Shown here piece by piece: positions 7,993 through 16,969 of a DNA stretch of 64,000 bases (position 1 is the stretch's first letter; each line of letters begins with the position of its first letter). Source of the DNA: Pirellula staleyi DSM 6068 (GTDB lineage Bacteria; Planctomycetota; Planctomycetia; Pirellulales; Pirellulaceae); the NCBI RefSeq assembly GCF_000025185.1, contig NC_013720.1, positions 2,728,001 to 2,792,000 of the forward strand, read 5' to 3'. Made by a program: the position numbers and the translations under genes. The notes beneath the pieces are model-generated. The model did no database searches, was not told the origin of the DNA, and saw only the letters and a list, made by a program, of their open reading frames with translations.

Positions 7993-9645
7993 ATGTCGAC
8001 ACGATTGTTCTCACGTTGGTTGTCGCTCCGAATGTCCTTTCTCGTGGCAATCGGGATCATGCTTGGCCTGACAGGGGGGCCTGTTTCTGCGGCCGATCGC
8101 CCCGATCCCATCGCGACCGCTGCCGAGGTCGACAAGCTGCTGACTACGGAGCTCGGCAAAAGCGAAGTGCCGCTCGCCAGTAGCGATATCTACTTGCGGC
8201 GTGTCACGCTCGACATCGCAGGTCGTCCACCATCAATCGGCGAGATCACGGCCTTCTCGTTCGATCCTTCCGACGCTAAGCGGAGCGCTGTGGTGGATCG
8301 GCTGCTTTCCACTGACGACTATGCCACGAACTGGGCCCGTTACTATCGCGACGTGATCCTGTATCGCCGGACGGAAGATCGAGCGGTGATTGTGTCGCAG
8401 GAACTCGAAAAGTATCTCGCGGGGAAACTCTCGAGCGGCGCTTCGTGGGGAGAGATCGCGACCGAGATCATCACCGCTGAAGGGGAGTATGAGGATAACG
8501 GCGCGACATCACTGATCATCGCTCAGCAAGGCCGCCCCGAGGAAACCGTGAGTGAAATCTCACGCATCTTTTTAGGGATTCAGATTCAGTGTGCGCAGTG
8601 TCACGATCATCCGACCGACCGCTGGAAGCGCGAGCAGTTTCATGAACTGGCGGCGTTCTTCCCACGCGTAGCCTCGCGGATCATCATACAGCCCGATCGC
8701 CGGAGTATTGCGGTGACGGTTTCGGACAGCCCGTTTGGCCGCAATTTCAGCATGAATAATGTTCGCTTCCGTGGGTCGCCCGAGCACTTCATGCCCGACC
8801 TCAAAGATCCGTCGTCACAAGGGACGAAGATGCAGCCGGTCTTCTTTGTGACGGGGCAAAAGCTTCCGCTCGGTGCGAAGGATGCCGATCGTCGCGGCGA
8901 ACTTTCGAAATGGATCACCGCTAAGGATAATCCCTACTTCTCGCAGGCGCTGGTGAATCGCTTGTGGAGCGAACTGGTCGGAGAAGGTTTCTACGAGCCT
9001 GTCGACGATATTGGTCCCGATCGAACGGCAACAGCTCCCCAAACACTTGAGTACCTGGCCACCAAGTTTGCCGAAGCGGACTACGATCATCGCTGGTTAC
9101 TCAAGACGATTATTGCAACCGAAGCATACCAGCGCGAGAGTCGGAGTCGTCGCGAACCCGACGAAGTTCCGATGCAGGCGAATGTGTCGCAGCGACTCCG
9201 TTCGGATCAACTCTTCAGCAGCTTGCTCGTGGCACTCGATCTGAGTGAGCCCGAGACACCAGCGGGAGCGCCCGGTGGTCCTTATGCGAACTTCCGAAGT
9301 CCTCGCAACCTGTTTGCCAGTGCGTTTGGCTACGATCCGAGCAATCTGCGCGATGAAGTACAGACATCGATTCCTCAAGCGTTAGTGATGATGAACTCTC
9401 CGATCTTCAGCCGCGCCATCAGCGCGAGAAGTCGCACGAGTGGCCTCGGCAAACTGCTGGTTGAGATTTCCGATGATCGCGAAGCGGTGATGGAGTTGTA
9501 CCTGCGTGTGCTTGCTCGTCAGCCGAGTCTTTCGGAACAAGAGACCGCGCTCAACTACATCCGCAGCACCACCAGTCGTGGTGAAGCATTTGAAGACCTC
9601 CTCTGGACGCTGCTCAACAGCACCGAGTTTTTGCATCGGCGGTAG
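7993..9645 (+). CDS. DUF1549/DUF1553 secreted protein
   Basis: The 550-residue protein has an N-terminal signal segment (about 12-32) ending PVSAADRPD. DUF1549 follows (strands with IYLRRVTLDIAGRPPS and the DYATNWARYYRDV region). DUF1553 fills the C-terminal half, with the typical WITAKDNPYFSQALVNRLW and SPRNLFASAFGYDPSN. A haem-c-like CAQCH motif stands at 200-204. These planctomycete proteins (PSCyt2/PSD1 group) are exported and nearly always paired with a DUF1501 gene, as here; biochemical function is not established, though redox or polysaccharide processing has been proposed. The ATG at 7993 removes 35 unlikely residues and places the signal peptide at the N-terminus. Co-transcription with the next gene is likely. 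Confidence 0.85.
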   Translation: MSTRLFSRWLSLRMSFLVAIGIMLGLTGGPVSAADRPDPIATAAEVDKLLTTELGKSEVPLASSDIYLRRVTLDIAGRPPSIGEITAFSFDPSDAKRSAVVDRLLSTDDYATNWARYYRDVILYRRTEDRAVIVSQELEKYLAGKLSSGASWGEIATEIITAEGEYEDNGATSLIIAQQGRPEETVSEISRIFLGIQIQCAQCHDHPTDRWKREQFHELAAFFPRVASRIIIQPDRRSIAVTVSDSPFGRNFSMNNVRFRGSPEHFMPDLKDPSSQGTKMQPVFFVTGQKLPLGAKDADRRGELSKWITAKDNPYFSQALVNRLWSELVGEGFYEPVDDIGPDRTATAPQTLEYLATKFAEADYDHRWLLKTIIATEAYQRESRSRREPDEVPMQANVSQRLRSDQLFSSLLVALDLSEPETPAGAPGGPYANFRSPRNLFASAFGYDPSNLRDEVQTSIPQALVMMNSPIFSRAISARSRTSGLGKLLVEISDDREAVMELYLRVLARQPSLSEQETALNYIRSTTSRGEAFEDLLWTLLNSTEFLHRR

Positions 9646-9707
9646 TGGTTCGTAAGTGCGTGGCGCGAGTGTTGTTCCCCAGTTCTACGTTGGTATCGAG
9701 GTTCCTT

Positions 9708-11006
9708 ATGTTTGCATTTCATCGCCAAACCAGCATTACTTTGGGACGTGGTACGCAGATGAACCGTCGCGAAGTGCTGCGAGCGATTCCACTAGCAGCT
9801 GCTTCGGCGGGACTCTTATCGTGGACCGATCTTGTAACACTGCAGGCCGAAGATCTTCGCAAGCGAGGGAAGGCTTGCATCTTGCTGTGGATGGGTGGTG
9901 GCCCCAGCCAATTTGAAACTTGGAGCCCTAAGCCGGGGACTTCGACGGGGGGTGAAACCAAGGCGATCGAGACCAGCGTCGCAGGTATTCAGATTTCCGA
10001 GAACATGCCAAACGTAGCGAAGCAAATGCAGGAGATTTGCTTGATTCGTTCGATGAACAGCCGCGAAGGAGCGCATCCGCGAGCGACCTACTTGATGCAT
10101 ACCGGATACCTGCCGACGTCGAGCGTGAAGTATCCGACGCTTGGTTCGCTGGTATCGAAAGAAATCGGCGATGCGACCAGTGAGTTGCCCAGCTTTGTGC
10201 GGATCGGGCTAGGGCGGGGACTCGATGGTGGTGCCGGGCTGCTGGGTGTCGACTTTGATCCGTTTAGTCTACAGGCAGCGGGTCGCCTGCCCGATAACAC
10301 GGCGCTCACGACGAGTGAAACCCGTTTCGATCGTCGGCTTCGATTACTCTCGCAGATTGAAGGCGATTACGCCCAGCAAGGTGGCCGCCAAGTGGTGTCG
10401 GATCATCAAAAGGTGTATGCCCAAACGGCCAAGATGATCAAGAGTCCCGAGATGAAGACGTTTGAGCTCAGTGGCGAATCGGCCAAAACGCGCGAGGCTT
10501 ATGGAAGCTCGAACTTTGGTAAGGGATGCTTACTGGCGCGGCGGCTGATCGAGTCGGGAGTGACGTTTGTCGAAGTGACGCATGGCAACTGGGACACGCA
10601 TGACGACAACTTTGCGAGAAGCAAGGAATTGTGCGGTGGAATGGACCAGCCTTACGCCGCGCTGCTGGCAGATTTGAAAGCCCGCGGGCTGCTGGATAGC
10701 ACGCTGGTGGTGTGGATGGGAGAGTTTGGTCGCACACCGCGCGTGAATCCTCGTGCCGGCCGCGACCACTATCCCAAGGCGTTCAGCGTGGCCCTTTCGG
10801 GTTGTGGCGTGAAAGGGGGCCAAGTGATCGGCGCGACGAACAAAACCGGAGAAGAAGTGACCGACAAACCGGTCGGCGTAAGTGATCTGCTCCGAACGAT
10901 CTGTCATCGCCTCGAAATCGATGCCGACAAAGAGAACATGAGCAGTATCGGCCGCCCCATCAAGCTGGTCGATGGGGGCGAAGTGATTCAGGAAGTTGCT
11001 GGATAG
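9708..11006 (+). CDS. DUF1501 secreted protein (sulfatase-like fold)
   Basis: The 432-residue protein carries a twin-arginine-like leader (NRREVLRAIPLAAASAG) and the full DUF1501 pattern: LLWMGGGPSQFETWSPKPG near the start, RSMNSREGAHPRATYLMHTG, and a late WMGEFGRTPRVN followed by GRDHYPKAFS. The family has an alkaline-phosphatase/sulfatase-like fold and is usually encoded beside DUF1549/DUF1553. The GTG at 9645 overlaps the previous stop, but the ATG at 9708 gives the usual short MF-x-F-x-RQT start before the Tat motif and is preferred. Its end lies 17 bp from the converging tyrS end, so the two share a very short terminator space. The real substrate is unknown. Confidence 0.85.
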   Translation: MFAFHRQTSITLGRGTQMNRREVLRAIPLAAASAGLLSWTDLVTLQAEDLRKRGKACILLWMGGGPSQFETWSPKPGTSTGGETKAIETSVAGIQISENMPNVAKQMQEICLIRSMNSREGAHPRATYLMHTGYLPTSSVKYPTLGSLVSKEIGDATSELPSFVRIGLGRGLDGGAGLLGVDFDPFSLQAAGRLPDNTALTTSETRFDRRLRLLSQIEGDYAQQGGRQVVSDHQKVYAQTAKMIKSPEMKTFELSGESAKTREAYGSSNFGKGCLLARRLIESGVTFVEVTHGNWDTHDDNFARSKELCGGMDQPYAALLADLKARGLLDSTLVVWMGEFGRTPRVNPRAGRDHYPKAFSVALSGCGVKGGQVIGATNKTGEEVTDKPVGVSDLLRTICHRLEIDADKENMSSIGRPIKLVDGGEVIQEVAG

Positions 11007-11023
11007 TTTTGGGTAGTTGCTTC

Positions 11024-12304
11024 CTAGCCTACAAAGCGGAGCAGAGCATATTTCTTCTTGCCGCTCCGCAAAACCACCGTGGTCTCGCTCGCCAAGCTGG
11101 CGGGCGAAAGCTTCATGTCAACCGCGGTGATTTTCGTGTTGTTAACGTAGGCTCCGCCTTGCTCGATCGTGCGGCGAGCTTCTTTTTTGCTCGGCGCGAG
11201 TCCCGATTCGACAAGCGCGTCGATTAGCGAGAGTCCATCGCCGCTGAGCCGATCCTTGGGAAGCTGCTGGCTCGGTACGTCGGCAAAAATCTCGGTCAGC
11301 TGATCATCTGAAAGCTGGCTGATTTCGGCCCCAAAGAAGATGGCTGTCGCTCGCTCGGCGGCTGACAGCCCTTCGGTGCCATGGATCATGCGCGTCAGTT
11401 CTTCGGCCAATCGCTTCTGGCTTTGGCGAGCAGCGGCATCGGTGCTGCGGCTCGCGTCGAGTGCGTCGATCTCCTCTTGTGTCAGTTCGGTAAGGAACCG
11501 CAAGCACTTGCCGACATCGGCGTCGGCGACGTTCACCCAGTACTGATAAAACGCGTAAGGGCTGGTTCGTTTGGCCGAAAGGTAGATCGCACCTTTTTCG
11601 GACTTACCCATCTTGGTGCCGTCGGACTTGAGCAGCAGCGGGCAGGTCATACCGTACAGCTGAGGTCCTTGCATCCGGCGGGCCAGGTCGATGCCAGCGG
11701 TGATGTTGCCCCACTGATCGCTACCGCCAATTTGCAGCTCGCAGCCGAAGTGTTTGTTGAGATGCACGAAGTCGTAGGCTTGCAGCAGCATGTAGCTGAA
11801 CTCGGTGTAGCTGATGCCAGCTTCGCGTTCGAAGCGTCCCGAGATCGAGTCCTTCGCCATCATCACGCTCACCGGCACATGCTTGCCGACATCGCGCAAA
11901 AAGTCGAGGAACGAAAACTTTCCCATCCAGTCGTGATTGTTCAGCAGGCGAGCGCCGCTCGGGCCCTCGAAATCGAGGAGCAATCGAAGCTGTTGTTCGA
12001 TACCGGCGACATTCTTGGCGAGCGAATCGGTATCGAGCAGTTTTCGCTCTTCGCTTTTTCCGCTGGGGTCGCCGATCATGCCGGTCGCGCCACCGACGAG
12101 CGCCAGGGGGCGATGCCCCGCTTTTTGAAACCGCCTAAGCAGCATCAGGGGTAAGAGACTACCGACGTGCAAGCTGTCGGCGGTGGGATCGAAGCCACAG
12201 TAGAGCGTGCGCGACTGCTCGGCGAGCCACTTTGGAAGTTCATCGGGGGACGTGGTTTGATGAATCAGGCCACGCCAGGAAAGTTCGGCGAAAATGTCGG
12301 TCAT
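11024..12304 (-). CDS. tyrS: Tyrosyl-tRNA synthetase
   Basis: The 426-residue protein is a complete bacterial class I TyrRS, attaching tyrosine to tRNA-Tyr in the cytoplasm. The HIGH-like motif is HVGS (46-49), the tyrosine-binding segment is QIGGSDQWGNI (191-201), and the KMSKS-like loop is KMGKS (231-235). The C-terminal S4 RNA-binding domain (about 355-424) contains SKKEARRTIEQGGAYVN. Length matches the family. The gene stands alone and is transcribed toward the DUF1501 gene. The ATG start is followed directly by the catalytic domain. Nothing is missing. Confidence 0.97.
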   Translation of the reverse strand: MTDIFAELSWRGLIHQTTSPDELPKWLAEQSRTLYCGFDPTADSLHVGSLLPLMLLRRFQKAGHRPLALVGGATGMIGDPSGKSEERKLLDTDSLAKNVAGIEQQLRLLLDFEGPSGARLLNNHDWMGKFSFLDFLRDVGKHVPVSVMMAKDSISGRFEREAGISYTEFSYMLLQAYDFVHLNKHFGCELQIGGSDQWGNITAGIDLARRMQGPQLYGMTCPLLLKSDGTKMGKSEKGAIYLSAKRTSPYAFYQYWVNVADADVGKCLRFLTELTQEEIDALDASRSTDAAARQSQKRLAEELTRMIHGTEGLSAAERATAIFFGAEISQLSDDQLTEIFADVPSQQLPKDRLSGDGLSLIDALVESGLAPSKKEARRTIEQGGAYVNNTKITAVDMKLSPASLASETTVVLRSGKKKYALLRFVG

Positions 12305-12612
12305 AAGATCGGTCGGCTCGGAACGAACTAGTGTTCAGGTGGATGACTTCGGAATGGTCGGTTGCCAGGCTCGCCGTTTTGCGGGGAGTATCGCCTTACG
12401 CTTTTAGCCAGCGGAGTAGCCCAGTATTCGACGAAAAAAGCCCCAGATTGTCTAGCGGGCGGACAGCATCTGGCGGCGCGGTTTTTCCGGGAGACATCGC
12501 AGCAGCACTGCTGCAGGAAGGGAGCGAGGAGCCTAGAATAAGGTTCTTGTCATTGCCTGGATGTTTCGGTGATTCGCCACTTTTCTCACCCGCAACGCAC
12601 CGTTATTCGCTT
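12305..12612. other. Divergent intergenic region with two hairpins
   Basis: This 308-bp gap lies between tyrS (minus) and the NHL lipoprotein (plus). A bulged hairpin occupies 12443-12473: CCAGAT pairs with ATCTGG and, inside it, TGTC with GACA around a 9-nt loop. A second perfect stem, GCAGCAG/CTGCTGC, is at 12499-12514. A T-box leader for tyrS was considered, but no specifier or antiterminator could be identified. The role of the hairpins is unknown. Confidence 0.4.
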
Positions 12613-13584
12613 ATGCCCACGATCCCATCCAAGCCGATCAGCCGACGCGAGTGGATTGTCCGCTCCACCGCTGCCACGCTTGCGCTTGGATCGCTGGGCA
12701 CTAGTGGTTGCATGTTTGGGGGGCCTTCTCCACTTCCCGACCTCGTTTGGGGACGACGCGGCAATAGTCCAGGGAAGTTCACCAAGCCTCGCGCTGTGAC
12801 AATCGACGCCGCTGACAATCTCTACGTGGTCGATACCACCCCTCGCATTCAAGTCTTTACCGGCGATGGCGAGATGCTGCGGAATTGGCAAACGCCCGAG
12901 TTTGCCAACGGTAAGCCTTCAGGGCTGTCGATGGATCGCGAGGGAAATCTGCTCGTCTCCGATACGCACTACTTTCGCGTGCTGACCTACACACCCACAG
13001 GCGAGCTATTGAAAGATCGCACGATTGGTGGCGTTTGTGGTCATGGGGAAGGAGAGTTCGGTTTTGTTACCGATTGCGTTCAGGACTCGCAAGGAAATTA
13101 CTTCGTTGCCGAGTATGGCGAGTTCGACCGCATTCAAAAATTCTCGCCTGATCGCAAATTTTTGCTGCAATGGGGCTCGCCCGGCGGTGAATTGATGCAG
13201 TTCAAGCGTCCGCAGAAGCTGGTGATCGACGACCAGGATCAGCTGTGGGTTACCGACGCTTGCAATCACCGTGTCCAGGTGTTCGACATCCGAGGGAACC
13301 AGGTGAAGCTAGTAGCGCACTGGGGTCAGCATGGCTATGAACCGGGGCAGCTGAACTATCCCTACGATATTTTGCTCGACGGCCAAGGGCACGTCTATTT
13401 GTGCGAGTTTGGGAATCATCGCGTGCAGAAATTCACGCTTGATGGGAAGTTTTTGGCGAGTTGGGGGACGAACGGACGGGAGCCCGGCCAACTCGACCAA
13501 CCTTGGGGAATTATTCAGGATAGTCGTGGGCGGATGTATGTACTCGACTCCTACAACCATCGAGTACAGCGGTTTTGGTTGTGA
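12613..13584 (+). CDS. NHL-repeat beta-propeller lipoprotein
   Basis: The 323-residue protein starts with a twin-arginine signal (SRREWIVRSTAATLALG) ending in a lipobox-like GTSGC, so it is probably exported folded and lipid-anchored. The remainder is about six NHL blades, seen as repeats of the form G-x-F-x-x-P-x-x-x-x-x-D and D-x-x-N-H-R-V-Q-x-F (for example CNHRVQVF, GNHRVQKF, YNHRVQRF). NHL propellers usually bind proteins or ligands and sometimes have enzyme activity; no active site is visible. The frame extends 94 codons upstream, but the ATG at 12613 alone gives the Tat/lipobox leader. It lies 145 bp before the Bat-like operon, with hairpins in between. Confidence 0.8.
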   Translation: MPTIPSKPISRREWIVRSTAATLALGSLGTSGCMFGGPSPLPDLVWGRRGNSPGKFTKPRAVTIDAADNLYVVDTTPRIQVFTGDGEMLRNWQTPEFANGKPSGLSMDREGNLLVSDTHYFRVLTYTPTGELLKDRTIGGVCGHGEGEFGFVTDCVQDSQGNYFVAEYGEFDRIQKFSPDRKFLLQWGSPGGELMQFKRPQKLVIDDQDQLWVTDACNHRVQVFDIRGNQVKLVAHWGQHGYEPGQLNYPYDILLDGQGHVYLCEFGNHRVQKFTLDGKFLASWGTNGREPGQLDQPWGIIQDSRGRMYVLDSYNHRVQRFWL

Positions 13585-13644
13585 CGTTTGACCAAACGTG
13601 TCATGGTGAAGAAACCGGGGATTTTGGACCCACTCGATAGTGGG
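13584..13644 (+). terminator. Two small hairpins after the NHL gene
   Basis: ACGTTT/AAACGT (13584-13599, 4-nt loop) begins at the last base of the stop codon. CCCACT/AGTGGG (13629-13644, 4-nt loop) follows 30 bp later. Both stems are perfect 6-bp pairs. Neither has a U-tract, so termination is only suggested by position. Confidence 0.35.
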
Positions 13645-13729
13645 AAGTGTACAACGCATCGGATAGACTGACGGGCGTGGAAAAGTAGCAGCAAAACAGC
13701 GCAGCTCTTGCGCCGGATGGCGAGTGGCA

Positions 13730-16700
13730 ATGGGCAACTACAACATCACCTTCGACGATCCTTGGCTGCTGCTTCTGTTGCTTGCGCTCCCGTTGATTTG
13801 GATCTACAGCTTCCGCTCGCTTTCGGGGCTTGGTCCCTACCGCCGTATCTTTGCCCTGTCGCTTCGCTCGCTGGTGCTCACCGCGCTGGTGCTCGCGCTG
13901 GCTGGTGTGCAGCTTCAAAAAACCACCGACCGGATGACGGTCCTCTATCTGCTTGATCAGTCCGAGAGCATTCCGAAACGAACCCGCGAAGCGATGCTCG
14001 AGTACGTGACGCGCGATGTGGCCGTGCATCGACGAACGGGCGATCTGCAAAACCCCGTGGAAGATAAAGCGGGCATCATCATTTTCGGTCGTGAAGCGAC
14101 CATCGAATATCCACCCTTTGCCGACGAAATTCGAGCCTCGGGAGTACTTGAGAGTCTGTTCGAACTGCGGACCGATGCCACCAACATTGCAGCTGCACTG
14201 AAGCTCGCGTCAGCATCGTTTCCTGAGGACTCAGCCAAGCGGATCGTGATTGTTACCGATGGTAACGAGAACTTGGGGGATGCCCGAAGTGTCGCGAAAT
14301 CGCTCACCGACAACGGCATCGGTATCGATGTCGTGCCGATCAAGCTATCGTCGACGGCAGAAGTGGCTGTGGAGAAAATTTCGCTCCCCCCCGATATTCG
14401 CCGTGGTCAGCCGCTCGAAGCGCGCGTGGTGGTCGAGAACTTCACGAAGCCGACGAAAGATAACCCCACCGCCGAAGTTGCGGGGCGTCTGAGAGTGCAG
14501 CGCACCTTTGGGGGCACAACCGAGGCGATTGGCGAGAAAGATCTCGAAGTCACGCTCAAGCCGGGCAAAAATGTGTTCGCGTTTCAGCACACCATTGATG
14601 TTCCCGCTGGCTATACCTACTCGGCGGAGTTCTTTCCCGACGATGCCGCGTTTGATCTTCAGCAGCAAAACAATAAAGCCACTTCTTTCACGCATGTGCG
14701 TGGCAAGGGACGCGTGCTTTTGATCGAAGATTGGGAGAGTCGCGGCGAGTTTGCATTTCTCGTGCAGCGGCTTGGGGAAATGAACATCGAGGTCGATGTT
14801 CAGCCGAGCGACCGACTCTTTACCAGTCTGGCAGAGCTGCAGGGGTACGACTGCGTGGTGATGGCCAATGTGCCGCGCGCTAGTGGTGGCGAGACCGACA
14901 ACAAAGAAGCGACGAACTTCTCCGACGAGCAAATCTCGATGCTCGTTCGCAACACCGAGCAATTCGGCTGTGGTTTGGTGATGCTCGGCGGCCCCAACAG
15001 TTTTGGTGCAGGTGGTTGGGCCAACACCGAACTCGAAAAGGCGATGCCGGTCGATTTTCAAATCAAGAACGAGAAAGTCAAAGCGGTTGGCGCGCTGGTG
15101 ATGATGATGCACGCCAGCGAACTCGCGCAAGGCAATTACTGGCAAAAAGTGATTGGCCAGGAAGCGCTCAAAGTTCTCGGACCAAGCGATTATTGCGGCT
15201 GTGTTCACTGGGACGATTTCACGGGGCGCGACAACTGGCTCTGGCGCGATGGTGCGGGAAAAGGTCTGGTGCGCATCGGCGGTCAGCAAAAGTCGATGCT
15301 TGGTCGACTCGATCGGATGGCTCCAGGCGATATGCCGCAGTTCGAGCCCGCGATGACCATGGCTCTTAAAGACCTGAAGCCCAACCCGGCTTCGGTGAAG
15401 CACATGATCATCATCAGCGACGGTGATCCTTCGCCACCGAGCGGAACCATTCTGAATCAGTACAAGCAAGCAGGCATCAAAATCACGACAGTCGCTGTTG
15501 GTACGCACGGACCAGCCGGAAGCACGCCGCTGCAAAACATCGCCAACGCCACCGGCGGCAAGTACTACGTCGCCACGAACCCTAAGGCCTTGCCCCGCAT
15601 TTTTCAGATCGAAGCCCGGCGAGTTGCCCGTCCTTTGGTCTACGAAGACCCCGCTGGATTCAGTCCCGGCATTATCGATCCGACGCACGAAATGATGCAG
15701 AACATCGGCACGACACTGCCGCCGATCAAAGGCTATGTGCTGACGACGGTGAAAGAGAATCCGCTCGTCGAAGTCCTCGCGCGGTCGCCTAAGCCGGGCG
15801 CCGGTCCCGAGAATAGCACGCTGCTGGCGAGCTGGACTTACGGCGCGGGGAAGACCGCAGTTTTTACCTCCGACGCTGGTCAGCGCTGGGCCAATTCTTG
15901 GACCGAGTGGGAGAACTACGACAAGTTCTATAGCCAGATGATTCGCTGGGCGATGCGTCCCGTGAATGAGGATGGCAAGTTCTCCGTCGCCACCGATGTG
16001 AAAGATGGCAAGGTCCGTGTTGTTGTCACAGCGCTCGACAAAGACGACGAATTCCTCAACTTCCTGAACATGTCGGGCGCTGGCACCGGTCCGGAAATGG
16101 AGAACGTGCAGCTGTCGCTCAAACAGGAAGCACCGGGACGCTACGTCGGTGAATTTCCAGCGGATAAAGCAGGGAGCTATCTGCTTGCGATCAGCCCCGG
16201 TTCGGGCAAGGTGCCGATCCTGGCTGGTGTGAATGTTCCTTACTCGGCCGAGTTTCGCGAACGGGAATCGAACCGCGCTCTGCTCGATAATCTGGCGAAG
16301 CTAAAGCCTAAGGATGGTGAAGTTGGTACTGTGCTTCCCACGGAGCTCGAGCCATCCGAGGTGAATTCTCTGGTCGCCGCGCTCGACACTTTTCGCCGCA
16401 CATTGGCTCGCGCGATTAGCATCGAAGATGTCTGGCCCCCTTTGCTGGTCCTTGCGGCAGCTCTCTTTTTGTTCGATGTGTTTGTGCGACGTGTGACAGT
16501 GCACTTCTACTGGATAGCTCCCGCACTGAAGAATCTCTGGCGTCGCATGCGTGGTCAGCAGCTCGAAGCAGTGGCCGATGAACGGATGGAACGCCTGCGT
16601 GGACGCAAGGCAGCCATTAGTCAGCAAATGGAAGATCGTCGCGCTGCCTCACGTTTCGAGCCCTCCCCCGATGCTCCGGTGGAAGGTCGTGACCTCGATA

Positions 16701-16852
16701 CTGTGCTGGGGGATGCCACGCTCGCCAGCGATCGCCCCGTCGCTGCATCACCGGAAAAAACGCCGACCGCAACACCTGAAACTAAAGATGCCGACAGTTA
16801 CACCGAACGACTCCTTGCTGCCAAAAAGAAAGCCAAGCGCGACGGCAAATAG
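13730..16852 (+). CDS. Membrane-anchored VWA protein with GATase-like domain
   Basis: The 1040-residue protein has two N-terminal membrane helices (12-28 and 42-62). A VWA domain follows whose metal site reads DQSES (76-80), then a beta-sandwich region (about 255-320). A class I glutamine-amidotransferase-like fold begins near RVLLIEDWE (about 325) and contains GLVMLGGPNSFGAGGW (near 415-430); no catalytic Cys is seen. A second VWA-like segment has IIISDGDPSPPSG (near 557), and a last helix lies near 901-918 before a charged cytoplasmic tail. It heads the Bat-like cluster, so it probably works with the MoxR ATPase and DUF58 protein in the cell envelope. The ATG at 13730 was chosen over the in-frame GTG at 13724. 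Confidence 0.8.
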   Translation: MGNYNITFDDPWLLLLLLALPLIWIYSFRSLSGLGPYRRIFALSLRSLVLTALVLALAGVQLQKTTDRMTVLYLLDQSESIPKRTREAMLEYVTRDVAVHRRTGDLQNPVEDKAGIIIFGREATIEYPPFADEIRASGVLESLFELRTDATNIAAALKLASASFPEDSAKRIVIVTDGNENLGDARSVAKSLTDNGIGIDVVPIKLSSTAEVAVEKISLPPDIRRGQPLEARVVVENFTKPTKDNPTAEVAGRLRVQRTFGGTTEAIGEKDLEVTLKPGKNVFAFQHTIDVPAGYTYSAEFFPDDAAFDLQQQNNKATSFTHVRGKGRVLLIEDWESRGEFAFLVQRLGEMNIEVDVQPSDRLFTSLAELQGYDCVVMANVPRASGGETDNKEATNFSDEQISMLVRNTEQFGCGLVMLGGPNSFGAGGWANTELEKAMPVDFQIKNEKVKAVGALVMMMHASELAQGNYWQKVIGQEALKVLGPSDYCGCVHWDDFTGRDNWLWRDGAGKGLVRIGGQQKSMLGRLDRMAPGDMPQFEPAMTMALKDLKPNPASVKHMIIISDGDPSPPSGTILNQYKQAGIKITTVAVGTHGPAGSTPLQNIANATGGKYYVATNPKALPRIFQIEARRVARPLVYEDPAGFSPGIIDPTHEMMQNIGTTLPPIKGYVLTTVKENPLVEVLARSPKPGAGPENSTLLASWTYGAGKTAVFTSDAGQRWANSWTEWENYDKFYSQMIRWAMRPVNEDGKFSVATDVKDGKVRVVVTALDKDDEFLNFLNMSGAGTGPEMENVQLSLKQEAPGRYVGEFPADKAGSYLLAISPGSGKVPILAGVNVPYSAEFRERESNRALLDNLAKLKPKDGEVGTVLPTELEPSEVNSLVAALDTFRRTLARAISIEDVWPPLLVLAAALFLFDVFVRRVTVHFYWIAPALKNLWRRMRGQQLEAVADERMERLRGRKAAISQQMEDRRAASRFEPSPDAPVEGRDLDTVLGDATLASDRPVAASPEKTPTATPETKDADSYTERLLAAKKKAKRDGK

Positions 16853-16969
16853 AGAGGTCGCACCAAGCGCGACTCGCTCACACACTGACGCCTGCCAATT
16901 GATCCCAGCTCATCCCAGCTTCTCATCACCTAGAACCACCAATCCTTAGCAAATTCTTCAGGACCATCC

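Noticed and set aside
12305-12612. T-box leader for tyrS
   Set aside because: tyrS is on the minus strand here and neither a Tyr specifier loop nor the conserved T-box bulge could be found.
14345-15688. 447-aa minus-strand frame over the VWA/GATase-like gene
   Set aside because: Mirror of a high-GC coding frame; no domain, start signal or neighbours on that strand.
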